DNA of 54,421 nucleotides from Hyalangium versicolor (GTDB lineage Bacteria; Myxococcota; Myxococcia; Myxococcales; Myxococcaceae). The DNA lies in NCBI RefSeq assembly GCF_020103695.1, contig NZ_JAHXBF010000050.1, positions 1 through 54,421 on the forward strand. The letters are read 5' to 3'. Made by a program: the position numbers and the translations under genes. The notes under the pieces are model-generated. The model worked only from the letters and a program-made list of their open reading frames with translations. It did not search any database and was not told where the DNA came from. Every line of letters begins with the position of its first letter. Position 1 is the first letter of the stretch. Shown piece by piece: positions 34,351-42,929 of the stretch.

Positions 34351-35404
34351 CGAGCATCCGGTCCCGAACCCACTCCGCCAGTTGCTGGTACCCACCCAGG
34401 AACTGCCTCAGCGTGTGGACCGAGGCCCCGTACCCCGTGAACTCCTCGGGGCGCAGTCCCTCCTCGTCATAGGCCCGTCGAAAGTCCGGCAGCTTCCGGT
34501 GGAGCGCATCGACAATCACCGACGCCACGGGCTCGGTCAGCGTCCTGCTCGGCGTTAAATCCGAGCCGTTGAACTGCTTCCACCACCCATAGGGGATGCT
34601 CTGGATCGCTCCCGGGCCGATGAGCTCCGACCAGTGCAGGTGATGGCGATAGGCAGCCGCGAGCAGCGTGCTCCTGAACTTCCGCTGCACGAAGAGCTGG
34701 TGCGCCTTCTTGAACACCGCGATCCCCGCCCAGTTCAGATACCCCGGATCGATCAGCACGGAGTCCCGCTCCGCCACCCGCTTCATGTGGTCATCCACGC
34801 GCCCCACCATGATCGTCACGTAGGGATGGAGCCGCTCCCGGGGAGCACCCGCTCGAAGCGCCCGCTCCAGTCCCCGTTCGACCGCCTCCGCCGTGGCGAG
34901 CACCTGCGACACGGTGAAGCTTACCGTGGCGTTGATGTTGATGCCTCGGGCCGTGAGCTCCTCCATCGCGGCGATGCCCTCCTTCGTCGAGGGACATTTG
35001 ATGGCGATGTTGGGCGCGAGCGCCGCGAGCGCCAGCCCGTGCTCGATCATCCGCTCCGTCGAGCGGTAGAGCTTCGGGCTCACCTGCACACAGAGGTAGC
35101 CCTGCCGGCCTTTCGTTGCCTCGTGGATGGGAGCCAGCAAGGCAGCCGCTTCCTTCGCCACGGCCTCGATGAGCCTCCAGGCCGCATCGTCCTCGGTGTC
35201 TCCAGGGTGTTCGCGCAACAGCCGGTCGAGCACTGGCAACCACCGAGCCTTGTCGCCACTCACGGCGGCGCCGACGATGACCGGGTTCGAAGTGGCGCCC
35301 ACCGCGCCGTTCTCGATGGCCTCCGCCAGTTCCTGGGGGGCGCAGGAGTCGTTCCAGAACTCGGTCCCCAGCGCGACGGTCTCCAGCATCCGGGATGCGT
35401 TCAC
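34346..35404 (-). CDS. Transaldolase-family aldolase in the inositol cluster
   Basis: A 352-residue class I aldolase barrel. The Schiff-base lysine sits in NIAIKCPSTKEGIAA (I-K-C-P-S-T), followed by GININATVSFTVSQ, the two hallmark segments of transaldolase and fructose-6-phosphate aldolase. The N-terminus FWNDSC and ATSNPVIV matches the T-S-N-P motif. The GTG at 35404 is chosen for AAAGGAGG four bases upstream. It follows the iolBDE operon after a 149-base gap. Since no iolC or iolJ gene is in view, it may cleave the inositol-derived phosphate or run a pentose-phosphate step; this is inference. Confidence 0.8.
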   Translation of the reverse strand: MNASRMLETVALGTEFWNDSCAPQELAEAIENGAVGATSNPVIVGAAVSGDKARWLPVLDRLLREHPGDTEDDAAWRLIEAVAKEAAALLAPIHEATKGRQGYLCVQVSPKLYRSTERMIEHGLALAALAPNIAIKCPSTKEGIAAMEELTARGININATVSFTVSQVLATAEAVERGLERALRAGAPRERLHPYVTIMVGRVDDHMKRVAERDSVLIDPGYLNWAGIAVFKKAHQLFVQRKFRSTLLAAAYRHHLHWSELIGPGAIQSIPYGWWKQFNGSDLTPSRTLTEPVASVIVDALHRKLPDFRRAYDEEGLRPEEFTGYGASVHTLRQFLGGYQQLAEWVRDRMLA

Positions 35405-35470
35405 GGCTCCTCCTTTCACGAGTGGGTCCGAAGAGGGGAATCCGTCCCCCTGTCGTGCGCGGTCTGTCCG

Positions 35471-35534
35471 AACCTGTCTGCTAGTCCTACAGGTTTGGCG
35501 CAAGCCGGCGCCCAAGCCCCCCTTCGGTGGGGGC
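35471..35534. promoter_or_regulatory. Two inverted repeats between iolE and the transaldolase gene
   Basis: AACCTG (35471-35476) pairs with CAGGTT (35490-35495). GCCCCC (35516-35521) pairs with GGGGGC (35529-35534) as a GC hairpin. The GC hairpin comes first after iolE and could weaken read-through; the first pair could be an operator near a promoter for the transaldolase gene. Neither has a T-tract. Confidence 0.35.
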
Positions 35535-35553
35535 AACATCCTGGGAACCGGAC

Positions 35554-36450
35554 TCAGACGCCCGCGGTCTCTCGGATGTAGCGACGGCCTCGGATCGCGT
35601 ACTCGAGAGGGTTGGCCTTCGCGGGATCCTGCTCGGCCTCGACGATCCACCAGCCCGAGTAGCCCAACCTGGCCAGGTGCTCGAAAATGGGCTTGTAGTC
35701 GATGCCCCCATCTCCCGGCACGGTGAAGGCCCCCGCGCGCACGGCAGCCTCGAAGCTGAGCCGCTTCGCCCGAACCTCCTCCACCACCGCCGGGCGGATG
35801 TTCTTCAGGTGCACGTGCACCACGCGTGGCCCATGGGCTCTCAGCACCGCGAACGGATCCGAGCCCGCGAACGCCAGGTGCCCCGTGTCGAGCAGCAGCG
35901 AGAGCACCTTTGTCCGCTCCATCAGCCGATCCACATCCCGCTGGTCCTGGATCACCGTGCCCATGTGAGGGTGATAGGCCACCTTCATCCCCTCGGCGGC
36001 AGCCCGCTCCGCCAGCCGGTCGAGCCCCTCGTACACGCGCGTCCAGGCACTCGAATCGAGCAACTCCATCCCCGACGCGAACCGCAGAGGCTTCGAACCA
36101 TCCGAGTGGATGGCATGGGTGCACTCGGCGACGATCACCACGCGGCTACCCGCGGCCCGGAGCCGAGCCACATGCGCATCGAAAGACTTCTCCTCGTCGG
36201 CATAGGAACGAGAGGCCAGGAAGGTGCTGTGCCACCCGGAGGCCAGCTTCAGCCCATATTTCCCAAGTAGCGTGCGAACCGAGTCGCCGTCCTGAGGGAA
36301 CCGATGGCCGAGCTCGGTGCCCACGTAGCCGGCCTGCTGCATCTCGCTCAGGCACTGCTCCAGCGTGATGGACGCGCCGAGATCCCGGAAGTCATCGTTG
36401 CACCAGTTGATGGGCTGGGAGCCCACCTCCACCGCGAGGCCTTGGGGCAT
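35554..36450 (-). CDS. iolE: Myo-inosose-2 dehydratase IolE
   Basis: A 298-residue xylose-isomerase-like barrel that dehydrates 2-keto-myo-inositol to the trione. The start shows QPINWCNDDF, the IolE signature. Metal-ligand segments include the Glu in GTELGHRFPQD, a Glu in VIVAEC, HPHMG, the LDTGHLAF Asp/His and HLKN, and a Glu near the end in WWIVEAEQD. The ATG at 36450 has GAGGAAG upstream. Last gene of the iolB-iolD-iolE operon, 24 bases after iolD. Confidence 0.9.
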   Translation of the reverse strand: MPQGLAVEVGSQPINWCNDDFRDLGASITLEQCLSEMQQAGYVGTELGHRFPQDGDSVRTLLGKYGLKLASGWHSTFLASRSYADEEKSFDAHVARLRAAGSRVVIVAECTHAIHSDGSKPLRFASGMELLDSSAWTRVYEGLDRLAERAAAEGMKVAYHPHMGTVIQDQRDVDRLMERTKVLSLLLDTGHLAFAGSDPFAVLRAHGPRVVHVHLKNIRPAVVEEVRAKRLSFEAAVRAGAFTVPGDGGIDYKPIFEHLARLGYSGWWIVEAEQDPAKANPLEYAIRGRRYIRETAGV

Positions 36451-36474
36451 GGCTCTTCCTCTCCAAGCGCTGCA

Positions 36475-38328
36475 TCAGTAATGGAACCGCTGCTTCTTCT
36501 TGGCTTCCTCGTACGCCTGCCGCTTCTCCTGCACCGAGGAGGAGGGACTCACCTCGGCGATGGGCACGTCCCACCAGGAAGTCCCGGGCAGGCCCGCGCT
36601 GGACTCCAGAGGGATGTAGATGAGGCAGCTCGTCGGCGTAGCCCTGGCATCGCGCAGCGCCCGGGAGAGATCCGCCGCCGTCTTCGCGGTGAAGGTCCGG
36701 GCCCCCAGACTCTGAGCGTTCTGCACGAAGTCGACGGCCAGAGGTTCACCCTCCAGGCGCCCTCCCCGCCTCGAACGAAACTCATTGCCGAAGCCCCGGC
36801 TCCCCGAGCCCCGCTGCAGGTTGTGGATGCACTGGTAGCCGTGGTTGTCGAGCAGGACGAGGGTGATCTTCGCCCCCTCCTGGATGGACGTCAGCAGCTC
36901 CTGGCTCAGCATGAGGTAGCTGCCGTCGCCCAGCAGCGCGTACACCTCGCGCTCGGGATGCGCGAGCTTGACGCCCAGAGCACCCGCGACCTCATAGCCC
37001 ATGCACGAGTAGCCGTATTCAGAGTGGTAGTCGTCCGCTTCCTTCGAGCGCCAGAGCTTGTGGATGTCTCCGGGGATACCACCCGCCGCGTGCACGATGG
37101 TGGAGCCCGGCCCCGCCTCGTCATTGAGGACGCGGATGACCTCTGCCTGAGTGAGCCGGCCGTCCGGAGAGCGCGTCAGCTCCTCGCAGGTCTTCGCCCA
37201 CTCCTCGCGAGCCTTGACAATCTCGGCGCCGTAGCTCGCCGGGACACGCCAACCCTCCAACACCTTCCCCAGTTCCTCGAGCACCAGCCGCGCATCCGCC
37301 ACGAGCGGCACCGCCCCATGCTTGGCGGCATCGAACGCGTTGACGTTGATGGCGATGAAGCGCACGCCCTCCGCCTGGAACTGGGTCTTCGAGGCCGTCG
37401 TGAAGTCCGACAGGCGGGTACCCACCGTAAGGACGACATCCGCCTCCCGAGCGATGCGGTTGGCAGCACCCGTCCCCGTGACCCCCACGGCCCCGAGACA
37501 CGCCCCATGGGCATCCGGCAGAGCCCCCATGCCCGCCTGGGAAACACCCACCGGAATGCCAGTCGCATCGCAGAAGCGGCGCAGGGCCTCCTCCGCCGCG
37601 GCGTAGTGAACCCCACCGCCCGCGACGATGAACGGACGCCGAGCCCGCCGCAGCAGCGCCGCCGCCTCCTCGATGCGCTCCCGGGCACACGGTCGGCGCT
37701 CGACGAGGTGGACCCGCTCCTGAAGGAACGACACCGGGCAATCGAAGGCCTCCGATTGCACATCCTGAGGCAGACACAGCGTCACCGCGCCAGTCTCCGC
37801 AGGATCCGCGAGTACCCGCATGGCCTCGGGCAGCGCATGGAAGATCTGCTCGGGGCGCTGAATGCGATCCCAGTACCGGGACACCGGCCGGAAGCAGTCA
37901 TTGACGCTCACATCCATGGACTGCGGAAACTCGAGCTGCTGCAACACCGGCTGAGGCACCCGGTTGGCGAAGATGTCTCCGGGCAACAGCAGCACGGGCA
38001 GCCGGTTGATGGTGGCCGTGGCCGCTCCGGTGACCATGTTGGTGGCCCCCGGCCCGATGGAGCTCGTGCACGCAAACGTCGACAGCCGCCGCCGGGACTT
38101 CGCATAGGCGATGGCCGAGTGGACCATGGCCTGCTCGTTCTTCGGCTGGAAGTACGGCAGCCCCTCGTACTCCTCGAGCGCCTGACCGATCCCCGTCACG
38201 TTGCCGTGCCCGAAGATGCCGAAGACACCTCGGAAGAAGCGGTGCACCTCGCCATCCCTCGAGACGCGCTGCGCCTCCAGGAACCGGACCACCGCCTGCG
38301 CCAGCGTCATGCGAACGGTCTGGGCCAT
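36475..38328 (-). CDS. iolD: 3D-trihydroxycyclohexane-1,2-dione hydrolase IolD
   Basis: A 617-residue thiamine-diphosphate enzyme opening the inositol ring to 5-deoxy-glucuronate. It has the catalytic Glu in KNEQAMVHSA, and the ThDP motif GDGSYLMLSQELLTSIQEG, then LDNHGYQ. The middle domain (about 195-325) has the FAD/DHS-like VAGGGVHYAAA and LTVGTRLSDF. RFHY at the end and W-W-D-V-P near it match IolD. The start at 38328 lies one base after the iolB stop, so translation is coupled. Confidence 0.9.
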   Translation of the reverse strand: MAQTVRMTLAQAVVRFLEAQRVSRDGEVHRFFRGVFGIFGHGNVTGIGQALEEYEGLPYFQPKNEQAMVHSAIAYAKSRRRLSTFACTSSIGPGATNMVTGAATATINRLPVLLLPGDIFANRVPQPVLQQLEFPQSMDVSVNDCFRPVSRYWDRIQRPEQIFHALPEAMRVLADPAETGAVTLCLPQDVQSEAFDCPVSFLQERVHLVERRPCARERIEEAAALLRRARRPFIVAGGGVHYAAAEEALRRFCDATGIPVGVSQAGMGALPDAHGACLGAVGVTGTGAANRIAREADVVLTVGTRLSDFTTASKTQFQAEGVRFIAINVNAFDAAKHGAVPLVADARLVLEELGKVLEGWRVPASYGAEIVKAREEWAKTCEELTRSPDGRLTQAEVIRVLNDEAGPGSTIVHAAGGIPGDIHKLWRSKEADDYHSEYGYSCMGYEVAGALGVKLAHPEREVYALLGDGSYLMLSQELLTSIQEGAKITLVLLDNHGYQCIHNLQRGSGSRGFGNEFRSRRGGRLEGEPLAVDFVQNAQSLGARTFTAKTAADLSRALRDARATPTSCLIYIPLESSAGLPGTSWWDVPIAEVSPSSSVQEKRQAYEEAKKKQRFHY

Positions 38329-38329
38329 G

Positions 38330-39166
38330 TCAGCGCTCCCCCACGGTGCCCGGCTTCCACCCTTGCTGCTGGGCGTCGAGCACCCATCGGTGCTCCTCGG
38401 TGAACTCGAACCCGCGATAGAGGTTGTTCGGCTGGTGCCGCACCACCCACAGGTAATACATGCCGTACCCCGGCGCGGAGACCTGCGGGTGATCCACTCC
38501 CCCAAGAATCTTCACCGTGTCGTACTGCTTCACCTTGTACACGTCGTCGCCGAGTTCCGCGTGGCCGTAGCCCTGCGGCAGCGTGAAGCGGTAGTGGTAC
38601 AGCTCCGTCTGCGCGTGGTGGTGCGGCGGATAGCTCGACCAACGGCCGGGATAGTTGATCACCTCGCCGACGACGAACGCCCCCTCGGGACGGTTGTTCG
38701 CATCGAAGGCCAGGCGCACCGTGCGCACCGCGGCCCCCTGCACGAGCCCCTTGCCCCGCAGCTCATCCTGGATATCGGCAGGAAAGAAGATGCGTGGAGC
38801 GAACGCCCGGGGATTCGTCGCGGACACCACGACCCACTCCAGCTCCTGGCTCGTGGCCTCGATACGGACCCGAGCACCGGCCGGCACGTGGACCACCGTG
38901 GGTGCCTCCTCAAAAAGCGAAGCCCGCGCCACGGAAGCCCGAGCCCCTTCCAGCTCCACCTCCGCCTGCCCCGAGAACAGGACCCAGGCCGTCTCCTTGG
39001 TGGTGCTCTCCTGGATGTGCTCGCCGCGCACCATCCGGTGGATGCCCAGATCGAGCCCCGTATCCAGCTCGACCTCCCCCTCTCGCGTCACCCAGGTCAG
39101 CCCCCGAGGGAATCCCCCTCGGTGCCGGGTGATGAGGGCCGCACTCGGGTGGGTGCTGACGGCCAT
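38330..39166 (-). CDS. iolB: 5-deoxy-glucuronate isomerase IolB
   Basis: A 278-residue double-cupin enzyme that converts 5-deoxy-glucuronate to 5-dehydro-2-deoxy-gluconate. The metal site is in SSYPPHHHAQTELYHYRF and a later His (GGVDHPQVSAPGYGMYYLW). GLTWVTREGEVEL and the E-T-A-W-V-L-F-S-G segment mark the first cupin. Length and motifs fit the family. First gene of the leftward iolBDE operon; promoter expected in the 142-base gap to 39308. Confidence 0.9.
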   Translation of the reverse strand: MAVSTHPSAALITRHRGGFPRGLTWVTREGEVELDTGLDLGIHRMVRGEHIQESTTKETAWVLFSGQAEVELEGARASVARASLFEEAPTVVHVPAGARVRIEATSQELEWVVVSATNPRAFAPRIFFPADIQDELRGKGLVQGAAVRTVRLAFDANNRPEGAFVVGEVINYPGRWSSYPPHHHAQTELYHYRFTLPQGYGHAELGDDVYKVKQYDTVKILGGVDHPQVSAPGYGMYYLWVVRHQPNNLYRGFEFTEEHRWVLDAQQQGWKPGTVGER

Positions 39167-39308
39167 GGCTCCTCCTCCGCGGGTCGAGCGCTCCGAACAC
39201 CCCAGAAACTACCAGCCCCCCCGCTCTCCTTCCGAGGCGGGCCAGGGGCTTCTAGGGTGGCGATCGTGGCCTGGCCGACAGAAGACCCGCACCTCCACGG
39301 GGCCAGGC

Positions 39309-39866
39309 CTACGGCGTAGGAGTGAGCTGGCACCCGCAACCGCACGCGTCGAAGAAGGCCTCCTCCCCCGTGTTGCACACGAAGCGGAGCGCCGCGCACC
39401 GGTCCGGATCCTGCGACACATAGCGCCGGTTCGGATCCTGGTAGTTGCACGTGCTCTCCCTGTTCTGGCACCCACAGCCACAGTCGTTGAAGAAGGCCGT
39501 GGAGCCCTCGGGGCACTTGAAGAGGATCGCCGCGCACTCGTTGGGATCCCTCGAGACGTAGCTCATCTGGGGATCGGCGTAGTCGCACTTGGGCTTGTCC
39601 TCGGGGGCCACGCAGACACCGCCACAGTCACGTCCACCCGCGTTGGGATCGCAGTCGTCGCTGGGATCGTCCTCGCAGAGGAGCCCCTCGGGACACGAGA
39701 TCGCGGCGAAGCCCCCGCAGAACTGGCCACCCGTGGGCGGCTTCGGCTTCCCGGCCAGGTCATCCCCCGAGACCGCGCTCTCCTGGGCGGCCTCCGCATC
39801 CGAGCATGCCACCTGCCCGACAGCACCCAGGCACAGCAGTCCCAGCATCAGTAATCGGATGGACAT
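39309..39866 (-). CDS. Exported Cys-rich protein with duplicated module
   Basis: A 185-residue protein with a signal peptide and a probable lipidation Cys in GQVACS (residue 21). The mature part starts with a Cys-rich unit (CGGFAAISCPEGLLC, then the D-D-P-S-D-D-C-D-P pattern common in myxobacterial secreted proteins). Two near-identical modules of about 45 residues follow, each C-(D/N)-Y-x-D-P-x3-YVS-x-DP-x2-C-A-A, a short stretch, and FF-x-(D/A)-CGCGCQ, each with about six Cys, so disulfide-bonded. The ancestry may be Kazal-type. AAAGGGGGA precedes the start. Function unknown. Confidence 0.7.
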   Translation of the reverse strand: MSIRLLMLGLLCLGAVGQVACSDAEAAQESAVSGDDLAGKPKPPTGGQFCGGFAAISCPEGLLCEDDPSDDCDPNAGGRDCGGVCVAPEDKPKCDYADPQMSYVSRDPNECAAILFKCPEGSTAFFNDCGCGCQNRESTCNYQDPNRRYVSQDPDRCAALRFVCNTGEEAFFDACGCGCQLTPTP

Positions 39867-40185
39867 GACTCCCCCTTTCAGCCGAGGAGATTGGCTCCCG
39901 AGGCTCCATCGGGAAGGGGGCAGGCGGGCAGGCAGCCCACCCTGCGGAAGATCCTGGTCCGCTCGGCTCAGTGAGCCCAGAGCTGAACAGGCTGCCGTAC
40001 CGCTGGCTCCACCCGCGTCCGGCCCACTGAGCGCCGGACCACCTCCTCACCGCCCACAGCTTTCACCTCACGGGAGGGGCGCGCAGATTTTTCCAGTGAA
40101 CGGCACGCGCCTCTCCACCGCTCCAGGTCCGACGCTCCCATCGAGGGCCTGCCTGCCTGCTGGCCTCTCCACCCTGGACCGCTCC
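39867..40185. other. Intergenic region between divergent lipoprotein and sigma genes
   Basis: A 319-base gap that must hold promoters for the Cys-rich lipoprotein (leftward) and the second sigma factor (rightward). It contains no AT-rich stretch over ten bases, and I see no clear -10/-35 pair. The frame of the sigma gene stays open leftward through it, but without coding character; no gene is supported. Confidence 0.4.
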
Positions 40186-41232
40186 ATGCCCTCGCCCGAG
40201 CAGACCTCGACCGCGCTCACGCCCCGGATCCCGGCCTCCGCAGGCAGAGCCCTGGTGTCCCCGGGGCGCGCTCCTACGACAGTTCGGCGGCGCTTCCCCT
40301 CCAGGTCCATCGCCCTGCGGAGTTCGCGCCGCTCTTCTCCGAGCCGGAGGGACGAGCGGCATGCCGATCTGCTCGCCACCTATCTCACAGAGGTCCGGCG
40401 CTATCCCTTCCTCACACGGGACGAGGAGCTGTCGCTGGCCCGGCGCGCTCGGCGGGAGGGGGATTCCGTCGCCCGGTTCCAACTGGTGAATTCCCACCTC
40501 CGTCTCGTGGTGACGCTGGCCCGTGAGCACCAACGCTCACCGCTGGCGCTGATGGACCTCATCCAGGAGGGCAACCTCGGCCTCGTGCAGGCGGTGGAGC
40601 GCTTCGATCCCGAGCGCGGCGTGACGCTGAGCGCCTACGCAGCCTGGTGGATCCGCGCGTACCTGCTGCGCTTCATCATGGAGAACTGGAAGTTGGTGAA
40701 GATTGGGACGACGGATGCACAGCGCAAGCTGTTCTTCCGCCTGCGCTCGGAGCAGCAGCGCCTGCTCGCCGCGGGCTTCGAGCCCTCCCCGCGACTGCTG
40801 GCCGAGCGCTTCCACGTCGCCGAGCAGGACGTCACCGAGATGGATCAGCGGCTGAAGCAGGATGATCTCCGGCTGGACGCACCTGCCCTTCCGTCCGGGG
40901 ACGATTCACCTGCCAGGGTCCATGCGCTCCCTTCGGGAACCCCGGCGGTGGATGAGCAGCTGGCCCAGAGAGAGCTGACACGGATGCTACGGACCGAACT
41001 CGCTCGGTTCATGCAGCAGTGGGAGGACCCGCGCTGGCGCTTCATCCTCGAGCACCGGCTGCTGACCGACACACCGCTCTCATTGGAGGCCATTGGCCAG
41101 CACTTCGGCGTCAGCCGGGAGCGGGCCCGCCAGGTGGAGAGCGACCTGATCTCCGAACTCCGCGAGTTCCTCCGCCACCGCCTGCCGGACTTCGACTGGC
41201 TGCGAAGTGCCTCAGCGTCCGCACCGGCCTGA
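40186..41232 (+). CDS. RpoH-like sigma factor, divergent paralogue
   Basis: About 348 residues from the ATG at 40186, which is uncertain because no strong ribosome-binding site is seen. A disordered Ser/Arg-rich head (about 60 residues) precedes sigma region 1.2/2: LLATYLTEVRRYPFLT, DLIQEGNLGLVQAVERFDPERG, then SAYAAWWIRAYLLRFIM, and TTDAQRKLFFRL, the RpoH-type element. Region 4.2 is SLEAIGQHFGVSRERARQVE. The relation to the gene at 23714 is strong, but this protein has the extra N-terminal head and a longer region 3. In myxobacteria such paralogues serve stress and development. Confidence 0.85.
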   Translation: MPSPEQTSTALTPRIPASAGRALVSPGRAPTTVRRRFPSRSIALRSSRRSSPSRRDERHADLLATYLTEVRRYPFLTRDEELSLARRARREGDSVARFQLVNSHLRLVVTLAREHQRSPLALMDLIQEGNLGLVQAVERFDPERGVTLSAYAAWWIRAYLLRFIMENWKLVKIGTTDAQRKLFFRLRSEQQRLLAAGFEPSPRLLAERFHVAEQDVTEMDQRLKQDDLRLDAPALPSGDDSPARVHALPSGTPAVDEQLAQRELTRMLRTELARFMQQWEDPRWRFILEHRLLTDTPLSLEAIGQHFGVSRERARQVESDLISELREFLRHRLPDFDWLRSASASAPA

Positions 41233-41256
41233 GCCTCGATGCCTGGGGAGCCCCGC

Positions 41257-41706
41257 TCAGCGCTTCTTCGGTGCCTTACGGTTCCAGGTGCCGGAGCGGC
41301 CACCGGACTTGTGCTCGAGCTGCACCTGCTCGATGACCATGCCGCGGTCCACGCTCTTGCACATATCGTAGACGGTGAGGGCCGCCGCGCAGGCTGCGGT
41401 GAGGGCCTCCATCTCCACGCCGGTGCGGTCCACGGTGCGCACCTCGACGCGGACTTCCAGACCCGCATCGAAGGGCGCAAGCGTCACCTCCACGCCGGAC
41501 AGGGCGATGGGATGGCAGAGCGGCACCACATCCGGAGTGCGCTTGGCGGCCATGATCCCGGCGAGCCGGGCCGCGGCGAGCACATCGCCCTTCTCCACCT
41601 TGCCCTGCTGAATGCGCGTCAGCGTCGCGGGGAGCATCCGCAGGCGCGAAGTGGCCACGGCCACGCGCTCGGTCTTCTTCTTGGCCCCGACATCGACCAT
41701 CTTCAC
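41257..41706 (-). CDS. moaC: Cyclic pyranopterin monophosphate synthase MoaC
   Basis: A 149-residue molybdenum-cofactor enzyme that, with MoaA, turns GTP into cyclic pyranopterin monophosphate. It has MVDVGAK near the start, the motif PLCHPIAL with the active-site His, KSVDRGM and the C-terminal Lys-rich HKSGG. Size agrees with E. coli MoaC. The GTG at 41706 overlaps the upstream stop as GTGA, with AAGGGG seven bases upstream; the ATG at 41700 is the other candidate. Operon with the transsulfuration gene. Confidence 0.9.
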   Translation of the reverse strand: MKMVDVGAKKKTERVAVATSRLRMLPATLTRIQQGKVEKGDVLAAARLAGIMAAKRTPDVVPLCHPIALSGVEVTLAPFDAGLEVRVEVRTVDRTGVEMEALTAACAAALTVYDMCKSVDRGMVIEQVQLEHKSGGRSGTWNRKAPKKR

Positions 41707-42899
41707 CGCTTCACCCCTTGGGCGACGGCGGAGAGCAGGTCCTCGACGATGTCGTCGGGATCCTCCAGCCCTACGGAGACGCGGATGAGGCTCTCGCGGA
41801 TACCGGCGGCGGCGCGCTCCTCGGGAGTCAGTCGGCGGGCGCTGGCGCTCGCGGCATGCATCACCAGCGTGCAGACATCCCCGAGCGAAGGCCCGGGCCG
41901 GGCCACCTTGAGCGCCTCGAGGAAGCGGAAGCCCTCGGGGCGGCCGGCGCCCTTGATCTCGAAGGCGACCATGGGACCGAAGCCGCCCTCGAGCACCTCG
42001 CGAGCCACGGCATGGTCCGGGTGCGAGGGCAGGCCCGGGTAGTAGACGCGCTCCAGCAGCGGAGACTCCGCGAGCCTGCGGGCCACCTGGGCGGCGTTCT
42101 CGAAATGGGCCTTCATGCGCACGTGCAGGGTGCGCAGTCCGCGCTGGGTGAGCCAGGCCTCGAAGGGGCCGAGCACATCCCCGCCGATGAGCCGCAGGGA
42201 GCGCAAAGGAGCCAACCGCTCCCGAGAGCCGCTCACGGTGCCAGCCAGGGCATCGCTGTGGCCGTTGATCCACTTGGTGGCGGACTGGACGGCATAGTCC
42301 GCGCCCAGTGAGAGGGCGCGCTGCCCATACGGAGACGGGAAGGTGGCATCCACCGCGAGCGTGGCGCCCACCTGCTTGCAGGCCTTCGCGATGGCGCGGA
42401 GGTCCGGCACGGAGAGCAGCGGGTTGGTGATGCTCTCGGCGAGCACGAACTTCGGCTTCAGCTCGAGGATGCGCTCGGGAGCCTTCGGGTCGCTGAGGAT
42501 GAGCGCATGCAGCTCGACGCCCGAGCGGGCGCAGAGCGTCTTGTAGAGCAGACGGGACACGCCATAGCCATCGGCGGGCATGACGACCCGGTCCCCGGGC
42601 TTGAGGTTCTGTGCCTCGAAGACGGCGCGGAGGGCCGCCATGCCGCTGGCATAGGAGAGACACGCCTCCGCGCCCTCGAGCGCGGCGACGGACTCCTCCA
42701 GCAGCGAGGTGTTCTGGGCGCTGATGCGCGAGTAGACGTAGTCCTTACCGTCCAGCGCTCCGTCCAGCTCCTCGCTGCTGTCGAACCAGCCCACGGTCGA
42801 CATGTGGATGGGGGGCACCAGGGGTTGGGACGTGCTGCCCACCACCCGGCTCCCCGCGTGCACCGCCACGGTCCTGGGACTCAGCCGCTTCTCGCTCAT
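41703..42899 (-). CDS. PLP-dependent transsulfuration enzyme (cystathionine synthase/lyase family)
   Basis: A 398-residue enzyme of the Cys/Met metabolism PLP family. The internal aldimine lysine is K209 in QSATKWINGH; the Asp binding the PLP nitrogen is D184 in VDATF; the phosphate-binding SGMAA lies at 85-89 and YSR at 56-58. Members include cystathionine gamma-synthase, beta- and gamma-lyases and homocysteine synthase, which cannot be separated by eye. It overlaps moaC; a sulfur-supply link to cofactor synthesis is possible but not shown. Confidence 0.85.
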   Translation of the reverse strand: MSEKRLSPRTVAVHAGSRVVGSTSQPLVPPIHMSTVGWFDSSEELDGALDGKDYVYSRISAQNTSLLEESVAALEGAEACLSYASGMAALRAVFEAQNLKPGDRVVMPADGYGVSRLLYKTLCARSGVELHALILSDPKAPERILELKPKFVLAESITNPLLSVPDLRAIAKACKQVGATLAVDATFPSPYGQRALSLGADYAVQSATKWINGHSDALAGTVSGSRERLAPLRSLRLIGGDVLGPFEAWLTQRGLRTLHVRMKAHFENAAQVARRLAESPLLERVYYPGLPSHPDHAVAREVLEGGFGPMVAFEIKGAGRPEGFRFLEALKVARPGPSLGDVCTLVMHAASASARRLTPEERAAAGIRESLIRVSVGLEDPDDIVEDLLSAVAQGVKR

Positions 42900-42929
42900 A
42901 TCTCTCGTCTGGGAGTGGAGGCTGTGGAG

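Noticed and set aside
36304..38403. 699-codon plus-strand frame opposite iolE/iolD
   Set aside because: Antisense shadow of clear iol genes; composition is Arg/His/Pro-rich without motifs.
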